Positions 6,927 through 14,154 of a stretch of 30,698 nucleotides of DNA are shown piece after piece (position 1 is the stretch's first letter; every line of letters begins with the position of its first letter). Source of the DNA: JAFMIT01 sp044341215 (GTDB taxonomy: Bacteria > Actinomycetota > Actinomycetes > S36-B12 > UBA5976). Position numbers and translations under genes: made by a program. The notes beneath the pieces are model-generated. The model saw only the letters and a list, made by a program, of their open reading frames with translations. It did not search any database and had not been told where the DNA came from. The DNA lies in contig JBIISC010000013.1 of assembly GCA_044341215.1 (NCBI GenBank), forward strand, positions 1 to 30,698. Reading direction: 5' to 3'.

Positions 6927-7813
6927 TCTGGATATAGCGAACCGTTGCCAGTGTGGCTGGCGGTTAACAAATCAATTTCAGCATCACTTAGGTTTATAGA
7001 TATTGATTTAACTGTTGAATCTGCAGTTTCTTTTCGGGTAAATGCTGGAATTGGCAACATTGCTGAACCTTGAGTCAGTAGCCAAGCAAGCGCAATTTCT
7101 TGTGCGGTTGAATCATGGGCAAGGCCAACTTCGGCAAACACTGGATATAGCTCGCCAAGTTTGGCGGCGTCATTTCCGCCACCTAGTGGTGACCAGGCCA
7201 AATATGCCAAGCCTTTTTCGTTGCAGAAGTCGAGCACGTCTGCAAATTCACGGTAACGCGGTGATCGTTCGTTTTCAACGATTGCGATAGTGCCATCGCT
7301 TGCTTCCCATGCCAATTCAAGTTCTGCACGGTTCACATTAGATACTCCGATGTATTTGGCTAACCCGCGTTCGCGGACCTCACACATTGCTTCGATCGCT
7401 GCTGCTAAAGATTGTTCCCGGTTTAGACGGTGAATCAAAATTGCGTCCGGCATAAAACCAAGTCTTTCATTTGATTCCTCAGCTGCACGTAATAAATACT
7501 CTGGGCTGTTGTCTCGCGGCCAGTCACTGCCTTTGCGCTGAATACCATTCTTTGTTACTACGAAAACTGATTCGCGTCCACGTGAATATTCGTGGACTGC
7601 TTTGCCAACAAGTCTTTCATTGTGACCAAACTCTTGTGCCGATGGCGCATAGCAGTCGGCAGTATTGATTAAGTTCATTCCTAGATCGAAAGCATGATGC
7701 CAAACTGCTATTGCATTTTCACTCTTTTTACCTTCATGGCTAAAGGGCATTGCCCCAACACCGATTAGCGGCAATTCCTGATGTGGTAATTGTGGATGGG
7801 TGTATGAACGCAT
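6923..7813 (-). CDS. Aldo/keto reductase
   Basis: 296 residues, close to the family norm, a TIM-barrel NADPH-dependent oxidoreductase in the cytosol. The catalytic tetrad is complete: Asp53 and Tyr55 (NTADCYA), Lys88 (VVTKNG) and His128 (ILIHRLN). IGVSNVNRAEL, AWSPLGGG and the C-terminal cofactor segment IPAFTRKETADSTVKS are also typical. The substrate is not predictable. The ATG directly abuts the stop of the esterase gene, with AGGAAA inside that gene's end as ribosome site, so the two genes form an operon read leftward. Confidence 0.9.
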   Translation of the reverse strand: MRSYTHPQLPHQELPLIGVGAMPFSHEGKKSENAIAVWHHAFDLGMNLINTADCYAPSAQEFGHNERLVGKAVHEYSRGRESVFVVTKNGIQRKGSDWPRDNSPEYLLRAAEESNERLGFMPDAILIHRLNREQSLAAAIEAMCEVRERGLAKYIGVSNVNRAELELAWEASDGTIAIVENERSPRYREFADVLDFCNEKGLAYLAWSPLGGGNDAAKLGELYPVFAEVGLAHDSTAQEIALAWLLTQGSAMLPIPAFTRKETADSTVKSISINLSDAEIDLLTASHTGNGSLYPD

Positions 7814-8617
7814 TTAGTTTCCTTCTTTAGTAGCGGTAGTTAACCACCATTGCAAAATAGATTTCAATCGTAAAGACCAGTCAGTTTCGTTATGTCCTGT
7901 GCCAGGATAAATATGTGATTCAAGTTGAGGATGTTTATATCCAAGCTCATGTAATGCTTTTATGGCAACATCGTGATGCTGTGCATACGTTGCATCAAGT
8001 TCGGTCGTTCCATGATCTAACCACAATCGATTACCTGACTCAGGCGATGGCATCTTGGACATAAAAGTTTTAACGAAATTCAATGAAGAAATTGGAAAGT
8101 GTGTGGAGAGAGAAAGTGCGGTGCCATATTTGTCTGGGTATTTTGCAATTGCGTAAAGAGAAGCAAGTCCACCCATGCTTGAACCAGCGATAGCGATTTC
8201 TTTACGTTCTCTACTGAGTGAGACCAAAGCCGCAACCGCGGGAATAATTTCTTCGATCAGTTCTAATTGATACGAGTTTCCAAAAAGTGTGTCACTAGTT
8301 TGTGCGCCAACAAATTCAAATGGTTCGCCACAACTTTCAATAGCATCTTGTGGCGCATACTCCGCGGCCCGAGTAACACCTGAATTCCATGGTCCTATTA
8401 CTACCGGCAACTTCCCAGCAAATTCGGGCATATCGGACAGGGTTTCTGCCACCTGCCAAGTTTTCCCACCGAAGCTTTCCTGGGGTTGGAACAGATTCTG
8501 CCCATCATGCATAACCAAGACTGGGTGCGGAGCGTTGCAATTGTCAGGCACCCAGAAGTCCACACGGCGTTTTTGTGTGTGAACCGTGTGAAGTTTGCCC
8601 TTAGCCAAGACGTTCAT
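7814..8617 (-). CDS. Putative esterase (enterochelin-esterase/EstA-like alpha/beta hydrolase)
   Basis: 267 residues, no signal peptide. VLVMHDGQNLF forms the strand and oxyanion region. The nucleophile elbow is AGSSMGG (Ser147). Asp201 in WLDHGTTELD and His242 in GTGHNETDW complete a plausible triad. This layout matches the IroE/Fes-like and feruloyl-esterase D-like group, in which the natural substrate varies; siderophore esterase activity should not be assumed. First gene of a two-gene operon with the aldo/keto reductase. Its ATG has no Shine-Dalgarno sequence; instead TAGTCT lies exactly 6 nt upstream. Confidence 0.85.
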   Translation of the reverse strand: MNVLAKGKLHTVHTQKRRVDFWVPDNCNAPHPVLVMHDGQNLFQPQESFGGKTWQVAETLSDMPEFAGKLPVVIGPWNSGVTRAAEYAPQDAIESCGEPFEFVGAQTSDTLFGNSYQLELIEEIIPAVAALVSLSRERKEIAIAGSSMGGLASLYAIAKYPDKYGTALSLSTHFPISSLNFVKTFMSKMPSPESGNRLWLDHGTTELDATYAQHHDVAIKALHELGYKHPQLESHIYPGTGHNETDWSLRLKSILQWWLTTATKEGN

Positions 8618-8623
8618 GCTCGC

Positions 8624-8629
8624 AGACTA
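8624..8629 (-). promoter_or_regulatory. Putative -10 (TAGTCT) 6 nt before the esterase ATG
   Basis: On the minus strand TAGTCT is followed by GCGAGC and then ATG. No ribosome site is visible, so the esterase mRNA is probably leaderless. Confidence 0.55.
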
Positions 8630-8686
8630 GCCGTCCACCTCAAGATTAGGGACTTTGGCAGTTGGTCAATTGCCCCAATTCGCTGG

Positions 8687-8692
8687 CAAACT
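8687..8692 (+). promoter_or_regulatory. Putative -10 (CAAACT) 6 nt before the parA-like ATG
   Basis: CAAACT, then CCGCTC, then ATG. The same hexamer and spacing recur before tadA. The first base departs from TANNNT, so this is weaker than the others. Confidence 0.4.
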
Positions 8693-8698
8693 CCGCTC

Positions 8699-9475
8699 AT
8701 GCTTACTTTCAGTGTTATGGGATTAAAGGGTGGCGTTGGTAAAACTTCCGTCACTTTGGGTCTTGCTGGCGCCGCAACTTTGCGTGGCCTTGCGACTTTA
8801 GTAGTCGATCTCGACCCACAAGGAAATGCAACTTCAATCTTGGCAGCAAAAAAGCCAAAAGCCACAGTTGCAGATGTAATCGACGATCCGTCAGTCGAAA
8901 TGTTAGAGCGCGCTCTAACAATTTGTGATTGGGAAATTGAACCAGGTGAAGTTGACGTTTTGCCTTCAACTCCCGAACTAGTTGTGCATGACGCATATGT
9001 GCCAGGAGCTTTCCGACCACGATTAGCAAAAGCATTCAAGTATTTGCAGGGCTATGACTTAGTTCTATTTGACTGCCCACCTTCACACGGAACATTGGTT
9101 CGTGAAGCACTTGCTGTTTCAGATGCAGCAATTGTTGTCACCACACCATCATTCTTTGGTGCGCAAGGTGTTGATCGCGCTGTTGAAACAATTAAAGACA
9201 TGAAGCGCAACCACAATCCAAAACTAGATTTCGCAGGTGTTGTAATTAACCGAGTACGCAGCACAGTCGAAGAACACGAATACCGCCAAAAGGAAATGGC
9301 TCGCATCCACGGACGTAGTGCGATTTTGAGCCCATCAATTCCAGAACGCGTCGCAATGCAACAAGCAGAATCATTTGGCCAACCGGTCCAAGTTGTTTCT
9401 ACGGCTGGTGGCCGTGAAATGCGAGAAATCTTCGACAAACATTTGACAAGGCTGCTACGTAATTACGGGGAATAA
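8699..9475 (+). CDS. ParA/MinD-family P-loop ATPase (orphan)
   Basis: 258 residues. The deviant Walker A KGGVGKTS has the signature Lys10 and Lys15. Walker A' is VVDLDPQGNA, Walker B VLFDCPPS, and VVINRVR carries the base-contact region. Such ATPases bind DNA or membrane as ATP dimers and position chromosomes, plasmids or large complexes. No ParB, parS cluster or MinE-like partner is nearby, so the cargo is unknown. The start is placed at 8699 because the family begins here and a -10-like element lies 6 nt upstream. The frame stays open further upstream, but that would overlap the divergent esterase and its promoter. Confidence 0.88.
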   Translation: MLTFSVMGLKGGVGKTSVTLGLAGAATLRGLATLVVDLDPQGNATSILAAKKPKATVADVIDDPSVEMLERALTICDWEIEPGEVDVLPSTPELVVHDAYVPGAFRPRLAKAFKYLQGYDLVLFDCPPSHGTLVREALAVSDAAIVVTTPSFFGAQGVDRAVETIKDMKRNHNPKLDFAGVVINRVRSTVEEHEYRQKEMARIHGRSAILSPSIPERVAMQQAESFGQPVQVVSTAGGREMREIFDKHLTRLLRNYGE

Positions 9476-9492
9476 GGACGAGAGTTAGGTTC

Positions 9493-10614
9493 ATGAAGTT
9501 AGTAGTGCCTTGCGAAACGCGGGCTGGAGAAAATCGTGTTGCCTTAGTCCCAGATTTAGTGGGAAAGATAACAGCATTAGGACTTGAAATTATTATTGAA
9601 TCTGGAGCCGGAGAAAAATCTGGAGCTTCTGATTCGCTTTATTCTGCAGCTGGAGTCACTGTCACTAAAGACATTTCTTCTGCACTTAAAGATGCAGACA
9701 TCGTGGCGAGCGTGCGGCCACTAAACCCTGGGCAATCTAAGTTGTTGAAGAAAGGCGCAGTAACTTTGTCCTTCTTGGCACCAACTACTGATGGCGAAGC
9801 AATTCGCGGACTATCAGCAGCCGGAGCCACGTCACTTTCATTTGAATTAGTGCCACGTATTTCTCGCGCCCAATCTATGGATGCCCTGACTTCGCAAGCG
9901 CTATGTGCTGGCTATCGAGCAGCACTTGTGGGTGCGGAACTTCTACCTAAGTTTTTCCCAATGCTGATGACTGCTGCTGGAACCGTGCAACCTGCAAACG
10001 TGGTTGTTTTAGGTGCTGGTGTTGCTGGCTTGCAAGCAATTGCAACTGCCAAACGTTTAGGTGCACGCGTTTCCGCGTATGACGTTCGCCCTGCATCAGC
10101 AGACGAAGTTAAATCAATGGGTGCAACTTTTATTCAACTTGAATTAGAAGCCCTTGATGGAGCTGGCGGATATGCAAAGGAAATGACTGAAGATCGCGCT
10201 GCTCGCCAACGCGAACTACTAACACCGTTTATTGCTAAAGCTGATGTTGTGATCACAACAGCTGCAGTTCCAGGGCGCAAAGCGCCAATGCTGATGACTG
10301 CAGAAATGGTTAAAGCAATGAAAGCCGGATCGATCGTAATTGACTTAGCAGCTGAAACTGGCGGCAACGTTGAAGGTTCAAAACCAGGTGTGATTGTTGA
10401 AGTTCCAGTCGATGGCGGATTCATTCGCCAATGGGGTGGGCAAGATGTTCCATCACAACTTCCAGTCCACGCATCGCGTTTATATAGTGCGAATGTTCAT
10501 GCACTCCTGCAGTTGTTCGTTAAAGAAGGACAAGGCGCTCCAGATGTCGAAGATGAAATCATCGATGGCTGCGCAGTAGTTCTTAAAGGTGAAATCAGAA
10601 AGGATGTTGCTTAA
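9493..10614 (+). CDS. pntAA: NAD(P) transhydrogenase subunit alpha part 1 (NAD(H)-binding domain I)
   Basis: 373 residues, normal for the split actinobacterial form. The N-terminus VPCETRAGENRVALVP and the Rossmann motif VVLGAGVAGLQAIATAKRLGA are typical of the alanine dehydrogenase/PNT family. RQRELLTPFIAKADVVITTA contains the mobile-loop region that meets domain III. The cytosolic domain exchanges hydride between NADH and NADP+ in a complex driven by the proton gradient, supplying NADPH. First gene of a three-gene operon. Shine-Dalgarno pairing is poor (only AAGGA, too far upstream), but the ATG is fixed by the family N-terminus. Confidence 0.95.
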   Translation: MKLVVPCETRAGENRVALVPDLVGKITALGLEIIIESGAGEKSGASDSLYSAAGVTVTKDISSALKDADIVASVRPLNPGQSKLLKKGAVTLSFLAPTTDGEAIRGLSAAGATSLSFELVPRISRAQSMDALTSQALCAGYRAALVGAELLPKFFPMLMTAAGTVQPANVVVLGAGVAGLQAIATAKRLGARVSAYDVRPASADEVKSMGATFIQLELEALDGAGGYAKEMTEDRAARQRELLTPFIAKADVVITTAAVPGRKAPMLMTAEMVKAMKAGSIVIDLAAETGGNVEGSKPGVIVEVPVDGGFIRQWGGQDVPSQLPVHASRLYSANVHALLQLFVKEGQGAPDVEDEIIDGCAVVLKGEIRKDVA

Positions 10615-10941
10615 ATGAGTATCTTGTTGGCAACTGCTGAATCAACCAGTGTGGTCGATTCGATTTCACTATTAACAATTTTCGTACTTTCAATCTTTGT
10701 TGGTATTGAAGTTATCTCAAAAGTGTCTGCCGTTTTGCACACTCCACTTATGTCGGGTGCAAATGCAATCCACGGCATCGTGCTAATTGGTGCGATCGTG
10801 GTAACCGGTCAAGCAGATACATCACTTGAAACCGGATTAGGTGTCGCAGCAATCATCTTGGCAACCATCAACATGGTTGGTGGTTTCGTCGTAACAGACC
10901 GAATGCTTGAAATGTTTAAGCCAAAGAAGAAGGGTGAGTGA
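10615..10941 (+). CDS. pntAB: NAD(P) transhydrogenase subunit alpha part 2 (membrane domain IIa)
   Basis: 108 residues with three hydrophobic segments: LLTIFVLSIFVGIEVI, AIHGIVLIGAIVVTG and LGVAAIILATINMVGGFVV. The loop PLMSGANAIHGI is the conserved proton-channel motif. The ATG follows the pntAA stop with no gap, and AAAGGATG just upstream is the ribosome site. It forms the transmembrane domain together with the N-terminal part of PntB. Confidence 0.94.
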   Translation: MSILLATAESTSVVDSISLLTIFVLSIFVGIEVISKVSAVLHTPLMSGANAIHGIVLIGAIVVTGQADTSLETGLGVAAIILATINMVGGFVVTDRMLEMFKPKKKGE

Positions 10942-10942
10942 A

Positions 10943-12334
10943 ATGTTAAATCCAAACTTCGCCCGAATTCTCGAACTGCTAACCGCAGTCGGCTTTATCC
11001 TGGCGCTTAAAGGCTTGTCTGCACCTAAGACTGCTCGAAACGGTAATCTAATCGGTGCCCTTGCAGCCACGGTTGCAACTGGTGCAATCTTCTTCACAAT
11101 TTCAGATATGAAGAATGTGCCAATCATTGTTGGTGCCATTGCGGTTGGTTTTGCAATCGGTTGGCCAGCTGCCAAGCGCGTGCAAATGACTCAGATGCCA
11201 CAAATGGTTGCTTTGTTCAACGGTGTTGGTGGTGGCGCTGCCGCTCTAGTTTCAGTAATCGAATTTCTGAATATGAGTTCATCGGGAACTGCAATCGACA
11301 AGATTGCACTCGGTGCAACCGTGTTTACTGTGCTGATTGGTTCGGTTTCATTCACCGGTTCGTTAATTACCTTTATGAAACTGCAAGAACTGATGACATC
11401 CCGTCCAGTCGTGATTCCACTTGGTAAGTACATAACTTCACTCGTTGGAATCGGTGCAATTGCATCTGCTGTTTTGTTGATTGTAGATCCACAACAAATC
11501 ACGCTTTTCATCTTGCTTGGACTTTCACTTTTGCTAGGTATTTTGTTCGTGCTTCCAGTTGGTGGCGCAGACGTGCCAATCGTTATTTCACTATTGAATG
11601 CCTTCACTGGTCTTTCCGTAGCAGCATCAGGTTACGTTCTCCATAACGTTCTGCTCATTGTGGCTGGAACACTTGTTGGAGCTTCAGGAACTTTGCTAAC
11701 CCAAATGATGGCGCAAGCAATGGGTCGACCAATCACTAATACATTGTTTGGTGCATTTAACGCAGTTAAATCTGCAGCGAGTGCAAGCGGCACAGAAACT
11801 CGACCAGTTAAGAGTGGTTCACCACAGGACATCGCAATTATGTTGGCTTATGCCCGCAAAGTTATTTTCGTTCCAGGTTACGGTCTTGCAGTTGCCCAAG
11901 CTCAATCAACATTGCGCGAACTTGCTGATTTGCTTACCGCTAAAGGTATTGAAGTTGACTATGCGATTCACCCTGTGGCAGGTCGTATGCCAGGTCACAT
12001 GAACGTGTTGATGGCTGAAGCACAAGTTCCTTACGAGCAGTTGAAGGAAATGGATGAAATCAATCCAGAATTCCCATCTGCTGAAGTAGCTCTAGTGGTT
12101 GGCGCTAACGACGTGGTTAACCCAGCTGCCCGTGAAGATAAGACAGCACCGATTTACGGAATGCCAATTCTTGATGTTGATCATGCTCAACAAATCGTTT
12201 TCCTAAAGCGCTCAATGCGACCAGGTTTTGCTGGTATCGAAAACGAATTGCTGTTTGATCCAAAGACCACACTGCTTTTCGGTGACGCGAAAGAAACGCT
12301 GACCAAAGTAGTAGCTGCTCTGAAGACGCTGTAA
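10943..12334 (+). CDS. pntB: NAD(P) transhydrogenase subunit beta (membrane domain IIb plus NADP(H)-binding domain III)
   Basis: 463 residues, as in the family. Roughly residues 1-265 hold eight or nine hydrophobic segments, including GNLIGALAATVATGAIFF, FNGVGGGAAALVS and LLTQMMAQAMGR. Domain III (~290-463) has IFVPGYGLAVAQAQ for NADP binding, AIHPVAGRMPGHMNVLMAEA, and VVGANDVVNPAA. The ATG at 10943 is preferred; a GTG 9 nt earlier (10934) is possible and would overlap the pntAB stop. The operon ends at a strong terminator about 20 nt downstream. Confidence 0.95.
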   Translation: MLNPNFARILELLTAVGFILALKGLSAPKTARNGNLIGALAATVATGAIFFTISDMKNVPIIVGAIAVGFAIGWPAAKRVQMTQMPQMVALFNGVGGGAAALVSVIEFLNMSSSGTAIDKIALGATVFTVLIGSVSFTGSLITFMKLQELMTSRPVVIPLGKYITSLVGIGAIASAVLLIVDPQQITLFILLGLSLLLGILFVLPVGGADVPIVISLLNAFTGLSVAASGYVLHNVLLIVAGTLVGASGTLLTQMMAQAMGRPITNTLFGAFNAVKSAASASGTETRPVKSGSPQDIAIMLAYARKVIFVPGYGLAVAQAQSTLRELADLLTAKGIEVDYAIHPVAGRMPGHMNVLMAEAQVPYEQLKEMDEINPEFPSAEVALVVGANDVVNPAAREDKTAPIYGMPILDVDHAQQIVFLKRSMRPGFAGIENELLFDPKTTLLFGDAKETLTKVVAALKTL

Positions 12335-12354
12335 TCAATCTAAACATTAGAATA

Positions 12355-12394
12355 AAACAAATGAGCCCGGAGAAATCCGGGCTCATTTGTTTAA
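12355..12394 (+). terminator. Rho-independent terminator of pntAA-AB-B
   Basis: A perfect 16-bp stem (12355-12370 and 12377-12392) with the 6-nt loop AGAAAT. The GC-rich core GAGCCCGG pairs with CCGGGCTC, with A-rich and T-rich shoulders. The same palindrome would also work for the convergent upp operon. Confidence 0.92.
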
Positions 12395-12453
12395 GCGTGT
12401 TTATGTTTAAGCGTGTTTATGTTTAAGCGTGTTTATGTTTAAGCGTGTTTATG
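12390..12453. repeat. Tandem repeat, 4 perfect copies of a 16-bp unit
   Basis: TTTAAGCGTGTTTATG repeats head to tail four times with no mismatch, filling the gap between the pntB terminator and the end of upp. The first three bases overlap the terminator stem. The array lies outside both genes and has no spacers. Confidence 0.97.
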
Positions 12454-12458
12454 CCAAT

Positions 12459-13037
12459 TTATGAAATGCCGAACAAGCGATCGCCTGCATCACCAATACC
12501 TGGCACGATATAACCAACCGCGTCTAAACCTTCATCAATTTTTGCGCAATAAAGATCAATGTTCTTACCTGGAAAATCTTTCTCTAACCTTGCGATTCCT
12601 TCAGGAGCCACTAAAAGCGAAATCAAGGTGACGGATTTTGCTCCTCGAGAAAAAATAAGTTTTAATGCATCTGACAAAGAACCACCGGTTGCCAACATTG
12701 GTTCGAGTACGAAAACTTTCTTAGCCGACAAATCATCAGGGATTCGTTCCATGTAGGTTTCTGGCAAAAGAGTTTCTTCATCCCGTTTCATTCCAAGAAA
12801 ACCAACTTCAGCAGCTGGAGCGGCTTCAAGGAACCCTGCCAATAAACCAAGTCCTGCACGTAAAATCGGGATTGCGATTACATCGCTCGAATCAGAAATA
12901 CTTTTGGTAGCTTCGCCACTTAATGAAATTGACATGCTGTTTACTGCTTTACGAAAATTAACAATTCCTTCTTGACGATCTCTTATTACTAGAAGACCGG
13001 AATCGATTACTGGAGAATTGCTTTCAAAAATCTGCAT
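12459..13037 (-). CDS. upp: Uracil phosphoribosyltransferase
   Basis: 192 residues against about 208 usual. It converts uracil and PRPP to UMP in pyrimidine salvage. IPILRAGLGLLAGFLEAAPAA, GFLGMKRDEETLLPE, the PRPP loop EPMLATGGS and GYIVPGIGDAGDRLFG are clearly present. Two departures are visible. The PRPP loop starts with Glu rather than the usual Asp. About 18-20 residues that normally form the beta-arm between the N-terminal helix and PILRAG are missing. The start overlaps the stop of the DoxX gene by one base (TAATG), preceded by AGGTGG, so translation is coupled. Function is likely retained, since the uracil-binding tail is intact. Confidence 0.9.
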   Translation of the reverse strand: MQIFESNSPVIDSGLLVIRDRQEGIVNFRKAVNSMSISLSGEATKSISDSSDVIAIPILRAGLGLLAGFLEAAPAAEVGFLGMKRDEETLLPETYMERIPDDLSAKKVFVLEPMLATGGSLSDALKLIFSRGAKSVTLISLLVAPEGIARLEKDFPGKNIDLYCAKIDEGLDAVGYIVPGIGDAGDRLFGIS

Positions 13038-13441
13038 TAACTAGCCACCTTAAATTTCTTCATTAACTTCAATGCCCAAAGAAACAATAGTAATTGCAGC
13101 GGCAAGCGCGCTATTGCGATAAGTGGCTCTGGCATTGGGCGATCCCACCACATGACAGCCATGTTTATGTTAGCTGGGAAAACCAATATGAATAGCCAAA
13201 GTGCAGACAATGCTGACCAGTAATTAACTGATCTGTTAAAGAATTTAATAGAAGCAGGTAGTAACAATCCGAGGGCAATTGAAAGTTCGGCTACTCCACT
13301 GAAATAGGTCCAAAAGCGTGGATCGCCTGGAATGAAGCTAGGAACGATTTCATCAAGGCCATTTGGAAAAATGAAATGGCCAATACCTGTGAATGTTAGA
13401 AATATCCCCATTCCTAAACCCGCACGATTCAAATTCTTCAT
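13037..13441 (-). CDS. DoxX-family membrane protein
   Basis: 134 residues with four hydrophobic segments: GLGMGIFLTFTGIGHFIF, VAELSIALGLLLPASI, a central segment around SALSALWLFILVF and LLLFLWALKLM. The first helix pattern GIGHFIFP followed by IVPSFIPGDPRFWTY matches DoxX-like small membrane proteins. The biochemical role of this family is not settled. It is the first gene of an operon with upp, divergent from tadA by 29 bp. The ATG has no ribosome site; TAGAGT lies exactly 6 nt upstream. Confidence 0.85.
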   Translation of the reverse strand: MKNLNRAGLGMGIFLTFTGIGHFIFPNGLDEIVPSFIPGDPRFWTYFSGVAELSIALGLLLPASIKFFNRSVNYWSALSALWLFILVFPANINMAVMWWDRPMPEPLIAIARLPLQLLLFLWALKLMKKFKVAS

Positions 13442-13447
13442 AAATCA

Positions 13448-13464
13448 ACTCTATTGGGCAAACT
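13448..13464. promoter_or_regulatory. Face-to-face -10 elements for doxX (minus) and tadA (plus)
   Basis: TAGAGT on the minus strand (13453-13448) and CAAACT on the plus strand (13459-13464) each lie 6 nt from their own ATG. Only 5 bp separate the hexamers. Any -35 contacts must therefore lie within the opposite gene's start region. Confidence 0.5.
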
Positions 13465-13470
13465 AGCCCT

Positions 13471-13938
13471 ATGAACCCAACTGAGAAGCAAATTCAGTGG
13501 ATGACTCAGGCACTTGAGCAAGCCACAAAATGTTTAGCCACTAACGATGTTCCAGTTGGTGCCATTGTTGCGGATGAGAATGGAAAAACTGTCGGGATTG
13601 GCCGAAATCAACGTGAAGAACTAAATAACCCTTTGGCTCATGCGGAAATTCAGGCATTGCAAAATGCCGCAGAAAATCTTGGAAACTGGCGACTTGATAA
13701 TTGCACACTTATTGTGACCCTCGAACCTTGCACTATGTGTGCTGGCGCAATTGTTAACTCGCGAATGAAGCAAGTTATTTTTGGCGCTGATGAACCAAAG
13801 ACAGGTGCCGTTGGTTCATTGTTTGATGTAATTCGCGATCGCAGGCTTACCCATCAACCTGAAGTAATTGCGGGTGTCCTTGCTGAAGAATCAGCACAAC
13901 TTCTACGCAGCTTTTTTGCCGATAAACGAAACGACTAA
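13471..13938 (+). CDS. tadA: tRNA-specific adenosine deaminase
   Basis: 155 residues, as expected. It converts A34 to inosine in tRNA-Arg(ACG), letting one tRNA read CGU, CGC and CGA. Zinc and catalytic residues are visible: His57 and Glu59 in AHAEI, Cys87 and Cys90 in EPCTMCAGAI. NDVPVGAI and GRNQREE are typical of TadA as opposed to other CDA-fold deaminases. The ATG has no ribosome site but CAAACT 6 nt upstream. A tRNA-Ser gene follows 10 nt after the stop. The tadA/tRNA-Ser/SRP RNA/dnaX order is shared with mycobacteria. Confidence 0.94.
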   Translation: MNPTEKQIQWMTQALEQATKCLATNDVPVGAIVADENGKTVGIGRNQREELNNPLAHAEIQALQNAAENLGNWRLDNCTLIVTLEPCTMCAGAIVNSRMKQVIFGADEPKTGAVGSLFDVIRDRRLTHQPEVIAGVLAEESAQLLRSFFADKRND

Positions 13939-13941
13939 AGT
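13936..13941 (+). promoter_or_regulatory. Putative -10 (TAAAGT) of tRNA-Ser(CGA), overlapping the tadA stop codon
   Basis: The hexamer begins with the tadA TAA stop and lies 7 nt before the first base (G13949) of the mature tRNA. This is the same spacing seen for tRNA-Ser(GGA) and SRP RNA. Confidence 0.45.
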
Positions 13942-13948
13942 TCTACAC

Positions 13949-14038
13949 GGTGACGTGTCCGAGTGGCCGAAGGTGCGCGTCTCGAAAGCGTGTGTAGGTT
14001 CATCCCTACCGTGGGTTCAAATCCCACCGTCACCGCCA
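13949..14038 (+). tRNA. tRNA-Ser (anticodon CGA)
   Basis: 90 nt including an encoded CCA. The acceptor stem GGTGACG pairs with CGTCACC, the discriminator is G, and the T-arm is GTGGGTTCAAATCCCAC. A long variable arm (GTGTAGGTTCATCCCTACC) marks a class II tRNA. The anticodon loop CTCGAAA puts CGA in the centre, reading UCG. The anticodon stem has two G-T wobbles. Confidence 0.96.
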
Positions 14039-14048
14039 AATGAAGAAT

Positions 14049-14071
14049 CCCCATTGTGGGGTTTATTTATT
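14049..14071 (+). terminator. Short terminator after tRNA-Ser(CGA)
   Basis: CCCCA-TTG-TGGGG followed by TTTATTTATTT. The stem is only 5 bp but GC-rich, and it lies 10 nt after the tRNA CCA end. Confidence 0.65.
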
Positions 14072-14101
14072 TGGTAAAGAAAGTGCGAGGGATTTGGGAG
14101 G

Positions 14102-14118
14102 AAGTTGCGAAGCAACTT
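14102..14118. repeat. Perfect 7-bp hairpin with GAA loop in the tRNA-Ser/OmpA-like gap
   Basis: AAGTTGC-GAA-GCAACTT has no adjacent T-run, so it is not a standard terminator. It sits between the tRNA terminator and a degenerate copy of the tRNA 3' end (14126-14145). Its role is unknown; it may end the convergent OmpA-like transcript. Confidence 0.5.
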
Positions 14119-14125
14119 ACGGCTT

Positions 14126-14145
14126 CCACCGATCAACCGCCAAAT
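14126..14145 (+). repeat. Degenerate copy of the tRNA-Ser(CGA) 3' end
   Basis: All 18 bases of the tRNA 3' end region 14024-14041 (last T-arm bases through CCA plus AAT) recur in order here, with two single-base insertions. About 85 bp separate the copies. It could be a remnant attachment site, a decayed duplicate tRNA end, or coincidence. Confidence 0.4.
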
Positions 14146-14154
14146 TTAAAAACG

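Noticed and set aside
7814..8617. Siderophore (enterochelin) esterase linked to the nearby Fe/Mn transporter
   Set aside because: The fold group fits, but many members have other substrates and no siderophore genes are in the window.
12390..12453. CRISPR array
   Set aside because: Units are 16 bp and directly adjacent with no spacers, and there are no cas genes.
13868..14077. 69-residue plus-strand frame across tadA end, tRNA and terminator
   Set aside because: It reads through a clear tRNA and terminator and has no protein-like features.
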